This document shows positions 26,423-35,043 of a stretch of DNA of 59,105 nt, in pieces. Made by a program: the position numbers and the translations under genes. How positions within the stretch are numbered: position 1 is the stretch's first letter; the number at the start of each line of letters is the position of its first letter. Under the pieces are notes generated by a model. It was not told the DNA's origin, made no database searches, and worked only from the letters and a program-made list of their open reading frames with translations. The stretch lies in NCBI GenBank assembly GCA_024275235.1, contig JAJRZN010000053.1:1-59105 (forward strand). The letters run 5' to 3'. Source of the DNA: Deltaproteobacteria bacterium. Its GTDB lineage: Bacteria > Desulfobacterota > Desulfobulbia > Desulfobulbales > VMSU01.

Positions 26423-27061
26423 TCAGGCCTCTTTTACTACCCTGTCCTGGCGATAATAGAGGCGCAGATTGCGGCCATAGATAACCATACCGAAGGCCTG
26501 ACCGACGAACAATACCGGATCACGTCTGAAAATCGCGTAACTGATTACCATAAGTGAGCCAAAGAGGCTTATAACCCAGAAGCCCAGAGGAAAGACTGAC
26601 TTTTTTATCCGTTCGATATAGAGCCATTGATAGATAAAACGTCCGGTAAAGACAAACTGACCGGCCAGCCCCCAGAGCATGAGTTTTAAGGGAATCTGTT
26701 TGTTAAACAGCATATTATTAAAGCTGTAGCTATCTCCCAGCATCAGCCAGAGGAGGGCGGTGAGGGGGAACAGCCAGCCCACTACGCGGAACAATACCGG
26801 CATTTTCTGCCAGCTGCCCTGGTAATGGAGATTGCGGATATAAACACCATAGGTGATGGATTGACCGGCAATAATGGCCAGATCCCGGCGCAGAATACCG
26901 TATACCATGAGGATAAAGGAGGCCACAATGCTCAATTGCCAGAAGAGAAGCGGCGATACAACCCGGCCGGCCCGCTCGGAGAAGAGCCATTGCACCAGAA
27001 GCCGGGCCGAAAATAAGAGTTGAGCCAGAAAGCCGACGCTATAAACAAAATATTGATTCAT
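26423..27061 (-). CDS. Lipid-A-disaccharide synthase N-terminal-domain membrane protein
   Basis: 212 residues with two tandem LABN units: FLAQLLFSARLLVQWLFSE with GQSITYGVYIRNL, then GLAGQFVFTGRFIYQWLYIE with GQAFGMVIYGRNL. Each has two to three membrane helices. LABN proteins accompany glycosyltransferases that modify lipid A or move undecaprenyl-linked sugars. Here it follows a GT2 gene by 63 bases, fitting a small lipid-sugar operon. Confidence 0.88.
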   Translation of the reverse strand: MNQYFVYSVGFLAQLLFSARLLVQWLFSERAGRVVSPLLFWQLSIVASFILMVYGILRRDLAIIAGQSITYGVYIRNLHYQGSWQKMPVLFRVVGWLFPLTALLWLMLGDSYSFNNMLFNKQIPLKLMLWGLAGQFVFTGRFIYQWLYIERIKKSVFPLGFWVISLFGSLMVISYAIFRRDPVLFVGQAFGMVIYGRNLRLYYRQDRVVKEA

Positions 27062-27124
27062 GCGTTGTTAGATAGATGTGTGGAGAGCATTAATAAAGCT
27101 GAGAGGGGCCTGATGCTGTCGATT

Positions 27125-27886
27125 TCAGTCAGCAGTTTTTGGCTCAGAACGACTGGCGACCTTATAATTAATATAGCGTTTCCGCATCCAGATAAAGGCC
27201 AGGGTATCAAAGAAAGGGCCCAGTAGACGATTCCAGAGATTGTACTTGGCAGTGCCCGCGTAACGAGGGAAATGAGCCACCGCCACCTGTTTGACCCGCC
27301 CCCCCTGGAGTTGTATCAGGGCAGGCAGAAAGCGGTGGGTGCCCTTGAAAAAGGGAATCCGGCGGGCGTAATCAGCTTTCATGATTTTTAACGGGCAGCA
27401 GGTATCAGCTATGTGATCGTTAATCATCAAGCGCCGGAAGCTGTTGGCGAATTTGGAAGACATTCTCTTGACGAAGTTATCCTGTCTCCTGGCTCGAATA
27501 CCGTTTACCATATCGTAGTCCGGGAAAAATTCAAAAAAAGTGGTGAAATCTGCCGGGCTGGTCTGAAGATCGGAATCTATATAACCAATAAGAGTGGAAC
27601 GGCAATTGTCAATACCAGCCTTTACCGCCGTACTTAAACCGCGGTTTTGGGTTAGATGGATAAACCCATAACGCCTGTCAGTCCGGCAAATGGCCTCGAT
27701 CAAAGCCTGACTGTTGTCCGTTGAACCGTCATTAACAAAGAGGACACTGATTCCGGCCCGGCCACTATTATTTAAAAAGGCATCCATCTCCTCCCGAAAA
27801 TGCCCCAGACTTTCCTCTTCATTGTAGACCGGTACAATAATGGTCAACCAGGCCTCACGCCTCACAGTATTATTCTGCAAGTTCAA
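27125..27886 (-). CDS. GT2 glycosyltransferase, dolichyl/undecaprenyl-phosphate-sugar synthase type
   Basis: 253 residues. GT-A motifs: IIVPVYNEEESL (10-25 region), FVNDGSTDNS, NRGLSTAVKAGID and the metal-binding YIDSDLQTSPAD. The C-terminal region GTAKYNLWNRL is typical of the DPM1/GtrB/ArnC group, which links a sugar to a polyprenyl phosphate. No large C-terminal membrane domain is present, so it is the short DPM1-like form. It overlaps the upstream carbonic-anhydrase-like gene by an ATGA junction (27883-27886) and precedes the LABN protein. Confidence 0.85.
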   Translation of the reverse strand: MNLQNNTVRREAWLTIIVPVYNEEESLGHFREEMDAFLNNSGRAGISVLFVNDGSTDNSQALIEAICRTDRRYGFIHLTQNRGLSTAVKAGIDNCRSTLIGYIDSDLQTSPADFTTFFEFFPDYDMVNGIRARRQDNFVKRMSSKFANSFRRLMINDHIADTCCPLKIMKADYARRIPFFKGTHRFLPALIQLQGGRVKQVAVAHFPRYAGTAKYNLWNRLLGPFFDTLAFIWMRKRYINYKVASRSEPKTAD

Positions 27887-28629
27887 CGCCCCACGCAGAG
27901 ATTAGCAAATTCCCGGCCAATGGTACTGAGCAGGGGCATCTTCCGCAGTTTAGCCGGAGAACGTTCGCCGTTAATATTGATTATTATCAGACGACCGGAG
28001 CCATGCTTATAAATATTATCAAAATCCAGTATTGTACCCAGTACCACCAGGCGGCCGCTGCGTACCCGATCATGGTAGCGAACCACGGCGAGGTCGGTTT
28101 GATAATCGACATCGGCCTCGACGTTTTTCCGCAGACGCTCTTTGAAGGATAATTTTTTATAATTAACATGAGAAAGAGCCAGGTGGAGATGGTCAAGGTC
28201 ACGACGCAGGGCACCGGGTAAATCACCATAGCCCTCCATAAAGAGCCGTACAGCCTTATTCCCGGAATCCACGGTGATTAACAGTACCGGAGTTAAAAGA
28301 TGCCGCACGCCATAATCAACCGCTCCGGCTGAGAGTTCCAACTGACTGCCAAAATTCCGTATTGTATATATGCCGCCTTCCCCTGAATTAATCAGACTGG
28401 GAACAATCTGGGCATCGGGATCAGTGAGCCAGGTTATATCGGGGCGGGTTCCCGGCTCATAGAGCTTAATTCCATGCTTTAAAGCCTGGTTATTTCCGAT
28501 CAGCATCTTTTTGATGATTTCGTAAGGCGGTACCCCGGCTCTTATCTTATAAACACTACGCATCCGGGCCTTAACCCCGCCGGCAGTCCCGAGACAAAAT
28601 ATAAGCAATATAAAAACCAGCTTTTTCAT
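27883..28629 (-). CDS. Exported beta-carbonic-anhydrase-like protein lacking zinc ligands
   Basis: 248 residues from the ATG at 28629 (GGGAGA upstream), beginning with a signal peptide (KKLVFILLIFCLGTAGGVKA). The rest follows the beta-carbonic anhydrase pattern: MLIGNNQ (usual LxxGNxRF), GIYTIRNFGSQLELSAGAVDYGVRHL (usual VxRxAGN...SLEYAV) and a C-terminal SGRLVVLGTILDFD. The usual CSDSR is TDPDAQ (69-74) and the HxxCG segment is DSGNK (121-125), so all four zinc/acid residues (Cys, Asp-Arg, His, Cys) are lost or shifted. It is probably a periplasmic non-catalytic binding protein. First gene of an operon with GT2 and LABN genes. Confidence 0.7.
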   Translation of the reverse strand: MKKLVFILLIFCLGTAGGVKARMRSVYKIRAGVPPYEIIKKMLIGNNQALKHGIKLYEPGTRPDITWLTDPDAQIVPSLINSGEGGIYTIRNFGSQLELSAGAVDYGVRHLLTPVLLITVDSGNKAVRLFMEGYGDLPGALRRDLDHLHLALSHVNYKKLSFKERLRKNVEADVDYQTDLAVVRYHDRVRSGRLVVLGTILDFDNIYKHGSGRLIIININGERSPAKLRKMPLLSTIGREFANLCVGR

Positions 28630-28665
28630 ATTAATCTCCCTCTGACCATCAAACTTATTATCTTT

Positions 28666-28679
28666 GTAACTATTCAGCG
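28666..28679. repeat. Short dispersed repeat, copy 1
   Basis: GTAACTATTCAGCG is identical to 44172-44185. Both copies are intergenic and close to gene starts. Fourteen bases is short, but such strings are not expected twice by chance in this window. Confidence 0.4.
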
Positions 28680-28793
28680 AGGGCCGCAAATTACCCTCAA
28701 CTCGTAACTGTAACTGCTCGGCACCATCTTTTATACGGTATTTAATACCTTAATTAAACATTTTTGCCAAAATCAATTTTACAATTCACTTAC

Positions 28794-28822
28794 TTGACAA
28801 GGACAAACAGCATACTTATTGT
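28794..28822 (+). promoter_or_regulatory. Candidate sigma-70-type promoter of grpE-dnaK
   Basis: TTGACA (28794-28799), a 17-base spacer and TATTGT (28817-28822) lie about 130 bases before grpE. The -35 is perfect and the -10 matches four of six. No CIRCE element was found in this gap. Confidence 0.4.
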
Positions 28823-28950
28823 TGCTTTCAATTATCGGTAAGAGGAAACATAAAACCCGGAACTGTTTTAATTAACAAGGATTTTCAGGCATGTTCAGCT
28901 TTCTTGCTATGAATTTTTTCTCAAAATTAATCCAGAAAAAGGAGTAATTA

Positions 28951-29547
28951 GTGACAAGGCAGGAAGAAAATACCCAGATGGATAACAGTCCAGATGAGAA
29001 GCGGAATCAGGCGGCCGGTACGGTTGAAACGGATCATAACCCTGTGCCGGCCCAGGATGGAGTTGATGAAGCGGAAGATATAGATCATGATTTAAATCAG
29101 CTGACAATTCTCAAGGACGAAAATAAAGAGTGCCGCGACAAACTTCTGCGTCTCGCCGCTGAATTTGAGAATTATAAGAAACGGCAGGCTAAAGAATACG
29201 ACAACGCCCTGAAATACGCCGCCGAGGATATTCTCAAACAATTACTGCCCACCATTGATAATCTGGAACGGGCTCTGGATCATCATGATTCCAAAAATCC
29301 CGCCACCATGATCGAAGGGATAGAGTTGACCTTGAAGGGCCTGACAACCATGCTGAATAAATTGGGTGTTGAACCAATTTCAAGCACGGAACAGCCCTTT
29401 GATCCCAACATTCATGAGGCCATGGTCATGGAGGCCAGTTCCGAGGTTCCGGCCCAGCATGTTATCCGGGAATTTGAGAAGGGGTATCGTTACAAGGATC
29501 GTCTGCTGCGGGCCGCCAAGGTTGTAGTGTCCAAGGGGGCGGAATAG
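28951..29547 (+). CDS. grpE: Nucleotide-exchange factor GrpE
   Basis: 198 residues with a GTG start. A low-complexity acidic N-terminus (1-50) is followed by the long coiled-coil helix (LRLAAEFENYKKRQAKEY) and the compact beta domain with the signature GVEPISSTEQPFDPNIHEAM and VVSKG at the end. It releases ADP from DnaK. dnaK follows 101 bases downstream; hrcA and dnaJ are not adjacent. Confidence 0.96.
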   Translation: MTRQEENTQMDNSPDEKRNQAAGTVETDHNPVPAQDGVDEAEDIDHDLNQLTILKDENKECRDKLLRLAAEFENYKKRQAKEYDNALKYAAEDILKQLLPTIDNLERALDHHDSKNPATMIEGIELTLKGLTTMLNKLGVEPISSTEQPFDPNIHEAMVMEASSEVPAQHVIREFEKGYRYKDRLLRAAKVVVSKGAE

Positions 29548-29549
29548 TT

Positions 29550-29575
29550 ACAGGGGCCGTTTAATCAGCCCCTGT
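29550..29575. repeat. Hairpin between grpE and dnaK
   Basis: ACAGGGGC (29550-29557) pairs with GCCCCTGT (29568-29575) three bases after the grpE stop. It lacks a T-run, so an mRNA processing or stability element that separates grpE and dnaK expression is more likely than full termination. Confidence 0.5.
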
Positions 29576-29647
29576 CCGAACAGTTATAAATAAAGTTCCC
29601 GGCTGGTGAAATGTCAGCTCACGGAAATCAGAATAAGGAGAATTATC

Positions 29648-31567
29648 ATGGGAAAGATTATAGGTATAGATTTAGGAACCACCAACTCCTGCGTAGCCAT
29701 TATGGAAGGCGGCGATCCGCAGGTTATCACCAACGCCGAGGGCAATAGAACGACCCCCTCCATTGTTGCCTTCAGCGATAACGGTGAGCGTTTAACCGGT
29801 CAGGTAGCCAAACGTCAGGCGGTTACCAACCCCACCAAGACCCTGTTTGCCATTAAGCGCCTCATCGGCCGCAAATTTACCGATCCTGAAGTCACCAAGA
29901 GCCTGGAGGTCAGCCCCTTTAAGATCGTCAAAAGCAAGGACAACCGGCCCATGGTTGAGATTGACGGCAAGACTTACGGCCCGGCTGAGATTTCGGCGAT
30001 GATCCTCACCAAGATGAAACAAACCGCTGAAGAATATCTCGGTGAGCCGGTTACCGATGCCGTAATCACCGTCCCGGCCTATTTCAACGACAGCCAGCGT
30101 CAGGCCACCAAGGATGCCGGCAAGATTGCCGGCTTAGAGGTGCAGAGGATCATTAACGAGCCTACCGCCGCGGCTCTGGCCTATGGTCTGGATAAAAAGA
30201 ACGAGGAAAAAATTGCCGTATTCGATCTTGGCGGCGGTACCTTTGATATATCCATCCTGGAAATTGGCGATGGGGTCTTCGAGGTTAAATCAACCAATGG
30301 TGACACCTTTCTCGGTGGTGAGGATTTTGACCTGCGGATTGTTAACTGGCTGGCCGATGAGTTCAAACGGGAAAACGGCATTGATCTCCGTCAGGATAAC
30401 ATGGCCCTCCAGCGCTTAAAGGAAGAGGCGGAAAAGGCCAAGAAAGAATTATCCACCACCATGGAGACGGACATCAATCTACCCTTTATTACCGCTGACG
30501 CCAGCGGCCCGAAGCATTTAAACATAAAGTTAAGCCGCGCCAAACTTGAGGATCTGGTGGGAGATCTTGTTGATCGCACCTTGACTCCCTGCCAGACAGC
30601 CTTAAAGGATGCCGGTCTTAATGCCTCTGACATTGACGAGGTAATCCTGGTGGGCGGTATGAGCAGAATGCCCCTGGTACAGAAAAAGGTGCAGGAGATT
30701 TTTGGTAAGGAGCCCCATAAGGGGGTTAATCCTGATGAGGTAGTAGCCATTGGCGCCGCTATTCAGGGCGGGGTATTGAAGGGTGATGTCAAGGATGTTC
30801 TGCTTTTAGATGTTACCCCCCTCTCTCTCGGTATTGAGACCCTGGGCGGTGTTACCACCAAGCTGATTGAGAAAAACACCACCATCCCCACCAAGAAAAG
30901 TCAGATATTCTCCACTGCCGCCGACAACCAGCCAGCCGTCTCCATCCATGTCCTGCAGGGTGAACGGGAAATGGCAGCCGACAACAAGACAATCGGCCGT
31001 TTTGAGCTCACCGATCTGCCGCCTGCTCCGCGGGGTGTGCCGCAGATTGAGGTTACCTTTGATCTTGATGCCAACGGTATTCTGCACGTTTCGGCCAAGG
31101 ATATGGGAACCGGCAAGGAGCAGTCCATCCGGATTACCGCCTCCAGCGGTCTCTCCGAGGATGAAATTGAGAAAATGAAGCGTGATGCCGATGCTCATGC
31201 CGATGAGGATAAAAAACGTAAAGAGCTCATTGAGGCCAAGAATCAGGCCGATTCCATCATCTACGCCACCGAAAAGAGTCTGAAGGAGGTTGGTGACAAG
31301 GTAGATGCTGATACCAAGAAAAAGGTGGAAGATGCCAGTGCCAAGCTCAAAAAGACCATGGAAGGCGATGACGCCCAGGCCATCAAGAACGATACCGAGG
31401 CTCTGACCCAGGCCTCTCACAAGCTGGCTGAGATTATGTACTCACAGGCCACCAAGGATCAGCCGGGTTCCGGCCCCGAGGCCGGAGCAGGGCCTGGAGC
31501 CGATGCCGGAGCCGGTAAAAAAGACGATGATGACGTGGTTGATGCCGACTTTGAAGAGGTAAAATAA
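29648..31567 (+). CDS. dnaK: Chaperone DnaK (Hsp70)
   Basis: 639 residues from the ATG at 29648, preceded by AAGGAG; the frame extends upstream without family support. Hsp70 signatures: [14 protein letters not shown] at the start, [10 protein letters not shown]-type [14 protein letters not shown], and [14 protein letters not shown]; then the substrate-binding domain and lid, ending in a Gly/Ala/Asp-rich tail. It folds and refolds proteins with GrpE and DnaJ. trpS starts nine bases after its stop, an uncommon pairing. Confidence 0.98.
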   Translation: MGKIIGIDLGTTNSCVAIMEGGDPQVITNAEGNRTTPSIVAFSDNGERLTGQVAKRQAVTNPTKTLFAIKRLIGRKFTDPEVTKSLEVSPFKIVKSKDNRPMVEIDGKTYGPAEISAMILTKMKQTAEEYLGEPVTDAVITVPAYFNDSQRQATKDAGKIAGLEVQRIINEPTAAALAYGLDKKNEEKIAVFDLGGGTFDISILEIGDGVFEVKSTNGDTFLGGEDFDLRIVNWLADEFKRENGIDLRQDNMALQRLKEEAEKAKKELSTTMETDINLPFITADASGPKHLNIKLSRAKLEDLVGDLVDRTLTPCQTALKDAGLNASDIDEVILVGGMSRMPLVQKKVQEIFGKEPHKGVNPDEVVAIGAAIQGGVLKGDVKDVLLLDVTPLSLGIETLGGVTTKLIEKNTTIPTKKSQIFSTAADNQPAVSIHVLQGEREMAADNKTIGRFELTDLPPAPRGVPQIEVTFDLDANGILHVSAKDMGTGKEQSIRITASSGLSEDEIEKMKRDADAHADEDKKRKELIEAKNQADSIIYATEKSLKEVGDKVDADTKKKVEDASAKLKKTMEGDDAQAIKNDTEALTQASHKLAEIMYSQATKDQPGSGPEAGAGPGADAGAGKKDDDDVVDADFEEVK

Positions 31568-31576
31568 GTTTTATCC

Positions 31577-32542
31577 ATGAAAATATTATCCGGCATTCAG
31601 CCCTCAGGGCAGCTTCATATCGGTAATTACTTTGGTATGATGCTGCCCATGATTAATCATATGGATAAAGGTGAACTCTACGCCTTTATCGTTAACCTTC
31701 ATGCCCTGACCACGGTTCACGACCCCGAAGGTCTGAAGCGGCAGACCCTGAACGCCGCCATGGACTTCATGGCTCTGGGGCTCAACCCCGAACGCTGCGT
31801 ATTCTGGGTGCAGAGCGATGTACCGGAGGTGACGGAGCTGAGCTGGATATTATCCACCATCACCCCCATGGGTCTGCTGGAACGTTGTCACTCCTATAAA
31901 GATAAAGTCGCGAAAGGAATTGCTGCCAGTCACGGTCTCTTTGCCTATCCAGTTCTCATGGCGGCCGATATTCTCATCTACCAGGCCGATAAGGTGCCGG
32001 TGGGCAAGGATCAAAAACAGCATCTTGAGGTGGCCCGCGATATTGCCGTCAAGTTCAATAATGCCTTTGGCGAGACCTTTGTGCTGCCGGAGGCGGTGAT
32101 TGATGATAATGTTGCCACTGTCCCTGGTATAGACGGTCAGAAGATGTCCAAATCTTACGGCAACACCATTAATATCTTTCAGGATGCCAAATCCTTAAAG
32201 AAATCGGTAATGGCCATCAAAACCGACTCTACCCCGGTGGAAGAACCCAAGAACCCCGACCGGTGCAATCTCTATAATATATTCAAGCTCTTTGCCCCCG
32301 CTGAACGTTTGTCTGAGGTCAGAGATCTTTATCTCAACGGTGGAGCTGCCTATGGCTACATTAAGCTGGAGCTGGTGGATATCCTCTGGGAGTTTTTTCG
32401 TGAACCGCGGGCCCGCCGGGCAGAACTGAGCGCTGATCCCGGCCAGGTTAAAGAGATACTGCGTCAAGGGGCCGCCAAGGCCAGAGAACAGGCCGTTGCC
32501 ACCCTGGATATTGTTAAGGAGCGTGTCGGCCTCCGTTATTAA
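31577..32542 (+). CDS. trpS: Tryptophan--tRNA ligase
   Basis: 321 residues, normal for bacterial TrpRS. Class I motifs: HIGN at residues 14-17 (after SGIQPSG) and KMSKS at 189-193. It charges tRNA-Trp in the cytosol. Nine bases separate it from dnaK, and a strong terminator follows, so it is probably transcribed from the heat-shock operon, perhaps with a promoter of its own inside dnaK. Confidence 0.97.
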   Translation: MKILSGIQPSGQLHIGNYFGMMLPMINHMDKGELYAFIVNLHALTTVHDPEGLKRQTLNAAMDFMALGLNPERCVFWVQSDVPEVTELSWILSTITPMGLLERCHSYKDKVAKGIAASHGLFAYPVLMAADILIYQADKVPVGKDQKQHLEVARDIAVKFNNAFGETFVLPEAVIDDNVATVPGIDGQKMSKSYGNTINIFQDAKSLKKSVMAIKTDSTPVEEPKNPDRCNLYNIFKLFAPAERLSEVRDLYLNGGAAYGYIKLELVDILWEFFREPRARRAELSADPGQVKEILRQGAAKAREQAVATLDIVKERVGLRY

Positions 32543-32594
32543 TAGCAGTTGTCAATTTTTTGACAAAGAGTAATTTTTCTCCTTATGTAATCCC

Positions 32595-32627
32595 ATCAGC
32601 CGGGCAATTTCTGCCCGGCTGATTTTT
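32595..32627 (+). terminator. Rho-independent terminator of grpE-dnaK-trpS
   Basis: A twelve-pair stem ATCAGCCGGGCA/TGCCCGGCTGAT (32595-32606 and 32612-32623) with a five-base loop runs into TTTTT. It lies 53 bases after trpS. Confidence 0.9.
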
Positions 32628-32770
32628 CCCATCCCAAGACCAATCTTTGTTTTTCCCCTTATTTTTCACCCCTTATTGCCTTTGCCTGTGGTCTCCCCAT
32701 CGTTTTTTCTGTTTGGCACGATAATAGCATTAAGTAATAAAGCAAAGATGCCGATAATTATTGTTAGAAT

Positions 32771-32802
32771 GTTAAAAGCCGTTGCGCCGCAAGAGCTTTA
32801 AC
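32771..32802 (+). promoter_or_regulatory. Structured leader of the diguanylate cyclase gene
   Basis: GTTAAA-GC pairs with GC-TTTAAC (one bulged A), with an inner TTGC/GCAA helix. An exclusive alternative, CCGTT (32779-32783) with AACGG (32800-32804), would break the outer stem. It lies 27 bases before the start codon. It does not match the c-di-GMP riboswitch consensus I know, so regulation is only a guess. Confidence 0.35.
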
Positions 32803-32828
32803 GGTTCGGTTTTACAAGGAGATGAACA

Positions 32829-33836
32829 GTGATGCTTGGGACAATGACTTACGATAATCCGAGTCAGGAAATAAATCTAAACAGCCTGGTGGTTGAGTTG
32901 GAGCATTATCGACGGCAGTCAGAATGGTTAGGTCTGGTGAATGATCTTCACGCCAGGCTGTCCGGGGCCGTTGATCTGCCTACCATGCTGGAGGCTTTTT
33001 CCGTCTGGTTGACCCCTCTGGTAAATCATGAACTGATGGCTTATGAGAACCAGGAACGTAACCGGATTCATATGCTCTGTTCCTGCCATGGGCCTGACCG
33101 TCGCCAGATCATAGAAATCGCCAAAGAATCCCTTAAGTTGCAGACCAATATTGAAGATTCTTATTGCGGCCTGCATGGCAATTTTCATCTCCACCGCTGG
33201 AGCCTTGATAAATTCAAGGCCAGCGGTATTCTGCTGGTGCTTAAGAAGGATAAAAAAATCAGCCAATATGAGGAGGGCTTAATTAATAAAGGTCTGGAGA
33301 TTTTAAGTGAGCCCCTGCAGCGGGCCCTGGAATATGAAGACCTCTATGAGCAGGCCAGTCACGATGCCTTGACCGGACTGCTTAACCGCCGGGTCTTTGA
33401 GGAGCGGATTACCTCCATCATGGCCCAGTCCCACCGTCATGGTCATCCAGTTACCCTGGCCTGTCTCGATCTGGATAAATTTAAGGAGATAAATGACACC
33501 CATGGTCATGCCGTGGGCGATATGGTTTTACAAAAAATGGCCAGAATTATGGAAGGTATGGTGAGAAGCTGTGATATCCTGGCCCGCATCGGCGGTGATG
33601 AGTTTGTCATAATCCTGCCGGAAACTAAGTTAGCTGAGGCCCAATTCCTGGCTAACCGCCTGTGCCAGGCCATTGAGCAGGTTGATTTACCCGCTCTTGG
33701 CAGTAGTAAATTGGGAATCAGTATTGGTCTGGCCGAATTAGAGTCCGGCCAGAGCCAGGAGAAATGGCTGCAGCTGGCCGATGAGGCCCTGTATCAGGCC
33801 AAGGCCGCCGGTCGCTCACAAGTCTGCAGCCTGTAA
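32829..33836 (+). CDS. GGDEF diguanylate cyclase
   Basis: 335 residues from GTG 32829, or from the ATG three bases on; AAGGAGATG lies upstream. Residues 1-165 form a soluble sensor-like region, probably GAF-type. The GGDEF domain starts near DALTGLLNRR (179-188), with the active site GGDEF at 255-259 and a complete RxxD inhibitory site (RSCD, 246-249). It should make c-di-GMP from GTP and be product-inhibited. No membrane helix is present. SerA-like gene follows 7 bases after its stop. Confidence 0.93.
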   Translation: MMLGTMTYDNPSQEINLNSLVVELEHYRRQSEWLGLVNDLHARLSGAVDLPTMLEAFSVWLTPLVNHELMAYENQERNRIHMLCSCHGPDRRQIIEIAKESLKLQTNIEDSYCGLHGNFHLHRWSLDKFKASGILLVLKKDKKISQYEEGLINKGLEILSEPLQRALEYEDLYEQASHDALTGLLNRRVFEERITSIMAQSHRHGHPVTLACLDLDKFKEINDTHGHAVGDMVLQKMARIMEGMVRSCDILARIGGDEFVIILPETKLAEAQFLANRLCQAIEQVDLPALGSSKLGISIGLAELESGQSQEKWLQLADEALYQAKAAGRSQVCSL

Positions 33837-33843
33837 ACCAGCC

Positions 33844-35013
33844 GTGCGGATAAAGACCTTAAACAATATTGCCGCCGAGGGCCTGGCCCTGCTGGGCCCA
33901 GATTATAAAGCGGGGCCGAAGGTTGATCATCCACAGGCAATTATCGTTCGCAGTTCCTCAGTAAATACCGGTAAATATCCCGGCCTCCTGGCCGTGGCCA
34001 GAGCTGGAGCCGGAGTAAACAATATCACCGTTACCGAGGCCACCAAGGCCGGGATCTGCGTTTTTAATACCCCGGGAGCTAACGCCAATGCCGTGGCGGA
34101 ACTGGTCTTTATGATGCTTGGGGTCTGGGCCCGCAACCTCCACCAGGCCCATGATTTCTGCCGCCAGTTGAGTGCCTTAAATGATGAGAAGATCAAGGCC
34201 CGCACCGAGGCCGAAAAGGCAAATTTCAAGGGGTTTGAACTGGCCGGTAAAACCCTGGGAGTTATAGGTCTGGGGCAGATCGGCATTAAAGTGGCTAACG
34301 GCGGGGCCTTCCGCCGCATGCGGGTTATCGGCTTTGATCCCAATCCGGCTCTGAAAAATATCCATCTTCTCTCCCCAGAGGTTATTCTGTCCCGTTCCCT
34401 GACTGAATTACAGGAAAGTGCTGACATCATCAGCCTCCATCTCCCCTTGAACGACAAGACCCGCGGCCTGATAAACCCCGATTTCATCAAGCGTCTGAAG
34501 CCGGGTACCGCCCTGTTGAATTACGCCCGCGGCCCGGTGGTGGACGAAGGAGCTGTACTTGCCGCCCTGGACAGTGGTCAGCTTGGTATCTATATAAACG
34601 ACTTCCCGAGCCGGTCTTTACTCCGTCACCAGCGGGTAATCACTACCCCTCATCTCGGGGCCAGTACCGGTGAATCCGAAGAACAATGCGCTAAAATGGC
34701 GGTCAGTTCTCTCAAAAACTATCTGGAGTACGGTACCATCAGTCACAGCGTCAATTTCCCGGCCGCCGAGGCCATCATCCGTCACAATACAGCCTGCCGC
34801 CTGATTATGATTAACAACGATATTCCGGGAATGATTGGTTTTGCCTCACAGATACTTGGCAGTTCCGATATCAATATCGCCAGTTATAATAATCAAAGTA
34901 ACGGCCGTATAGGTTACAACATCATAGATATTGAAACACGCCCCGCGCCTGAAGTGATCCAGGCTATAGAGAATAACCCCGATGTGATGCGCGTCCGCCT
35001 GATAAATTTTTAA
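33844..35013 (+). CDS. Phosphoglycerate dehydrogenase-like (SerA family, ACT domain)
   Basis: 389 residues from GTG 33844; the frame opens at 33781 inside the previous gene. The N-terminal catalytic part has RSSSVNTG and AGAGVNNIT; the NAD motif is GVIGLGQIGIKVA; the catalytic Arg lies in NYARGPVVDEGAVL and His in TTPHLGASTGES. A C-terminal ACT domain (about 315-389, NDIPGMIGFASQIL) suggests serine feedback. It oxidises 3-phosphoglycerate, the first step of serine synthesis. This short ACT-containing form is common in anaerobes. It ends convergently 30 bases from the DUF748 gene. Confidence 0.85.
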   Translation: MRIKTLNNIAAEGLALLGPDYKAGPKVDHPQAIIVRSSSVNTGKYPGLLAVARAGAGVNNITVTEATKAGICVFNTPGANANAVAELVFMMLGVWARNLHQAHDFCRQLSALNDEKIKARTEAEKANFKGFELAGKTLGVIGLGQIGIKVANGGAFRRMRVIGFDPNPALKNIHLLSPEVILSRSLTELQESADIISLHLPLNDKTRGLINPDFIKRLKPGTALLNYARGPVVDEGAVLAALDSGQLGIYINDFPSRSLLRHQRVITTPHLGASTGESEEQCAKMAVSSLKNYLEYGTISHSVNFPAAEAIIRHNTACRLIMINNDIPGMIGFASQILGSSDINIASYNNQSNGRIGYNIIDIETRPAPEVIQAIENNPDVMRVRLINF

Positions 35014-35043
35014 CTATCAACCACGACGTCCCGTAGCCCCCCC

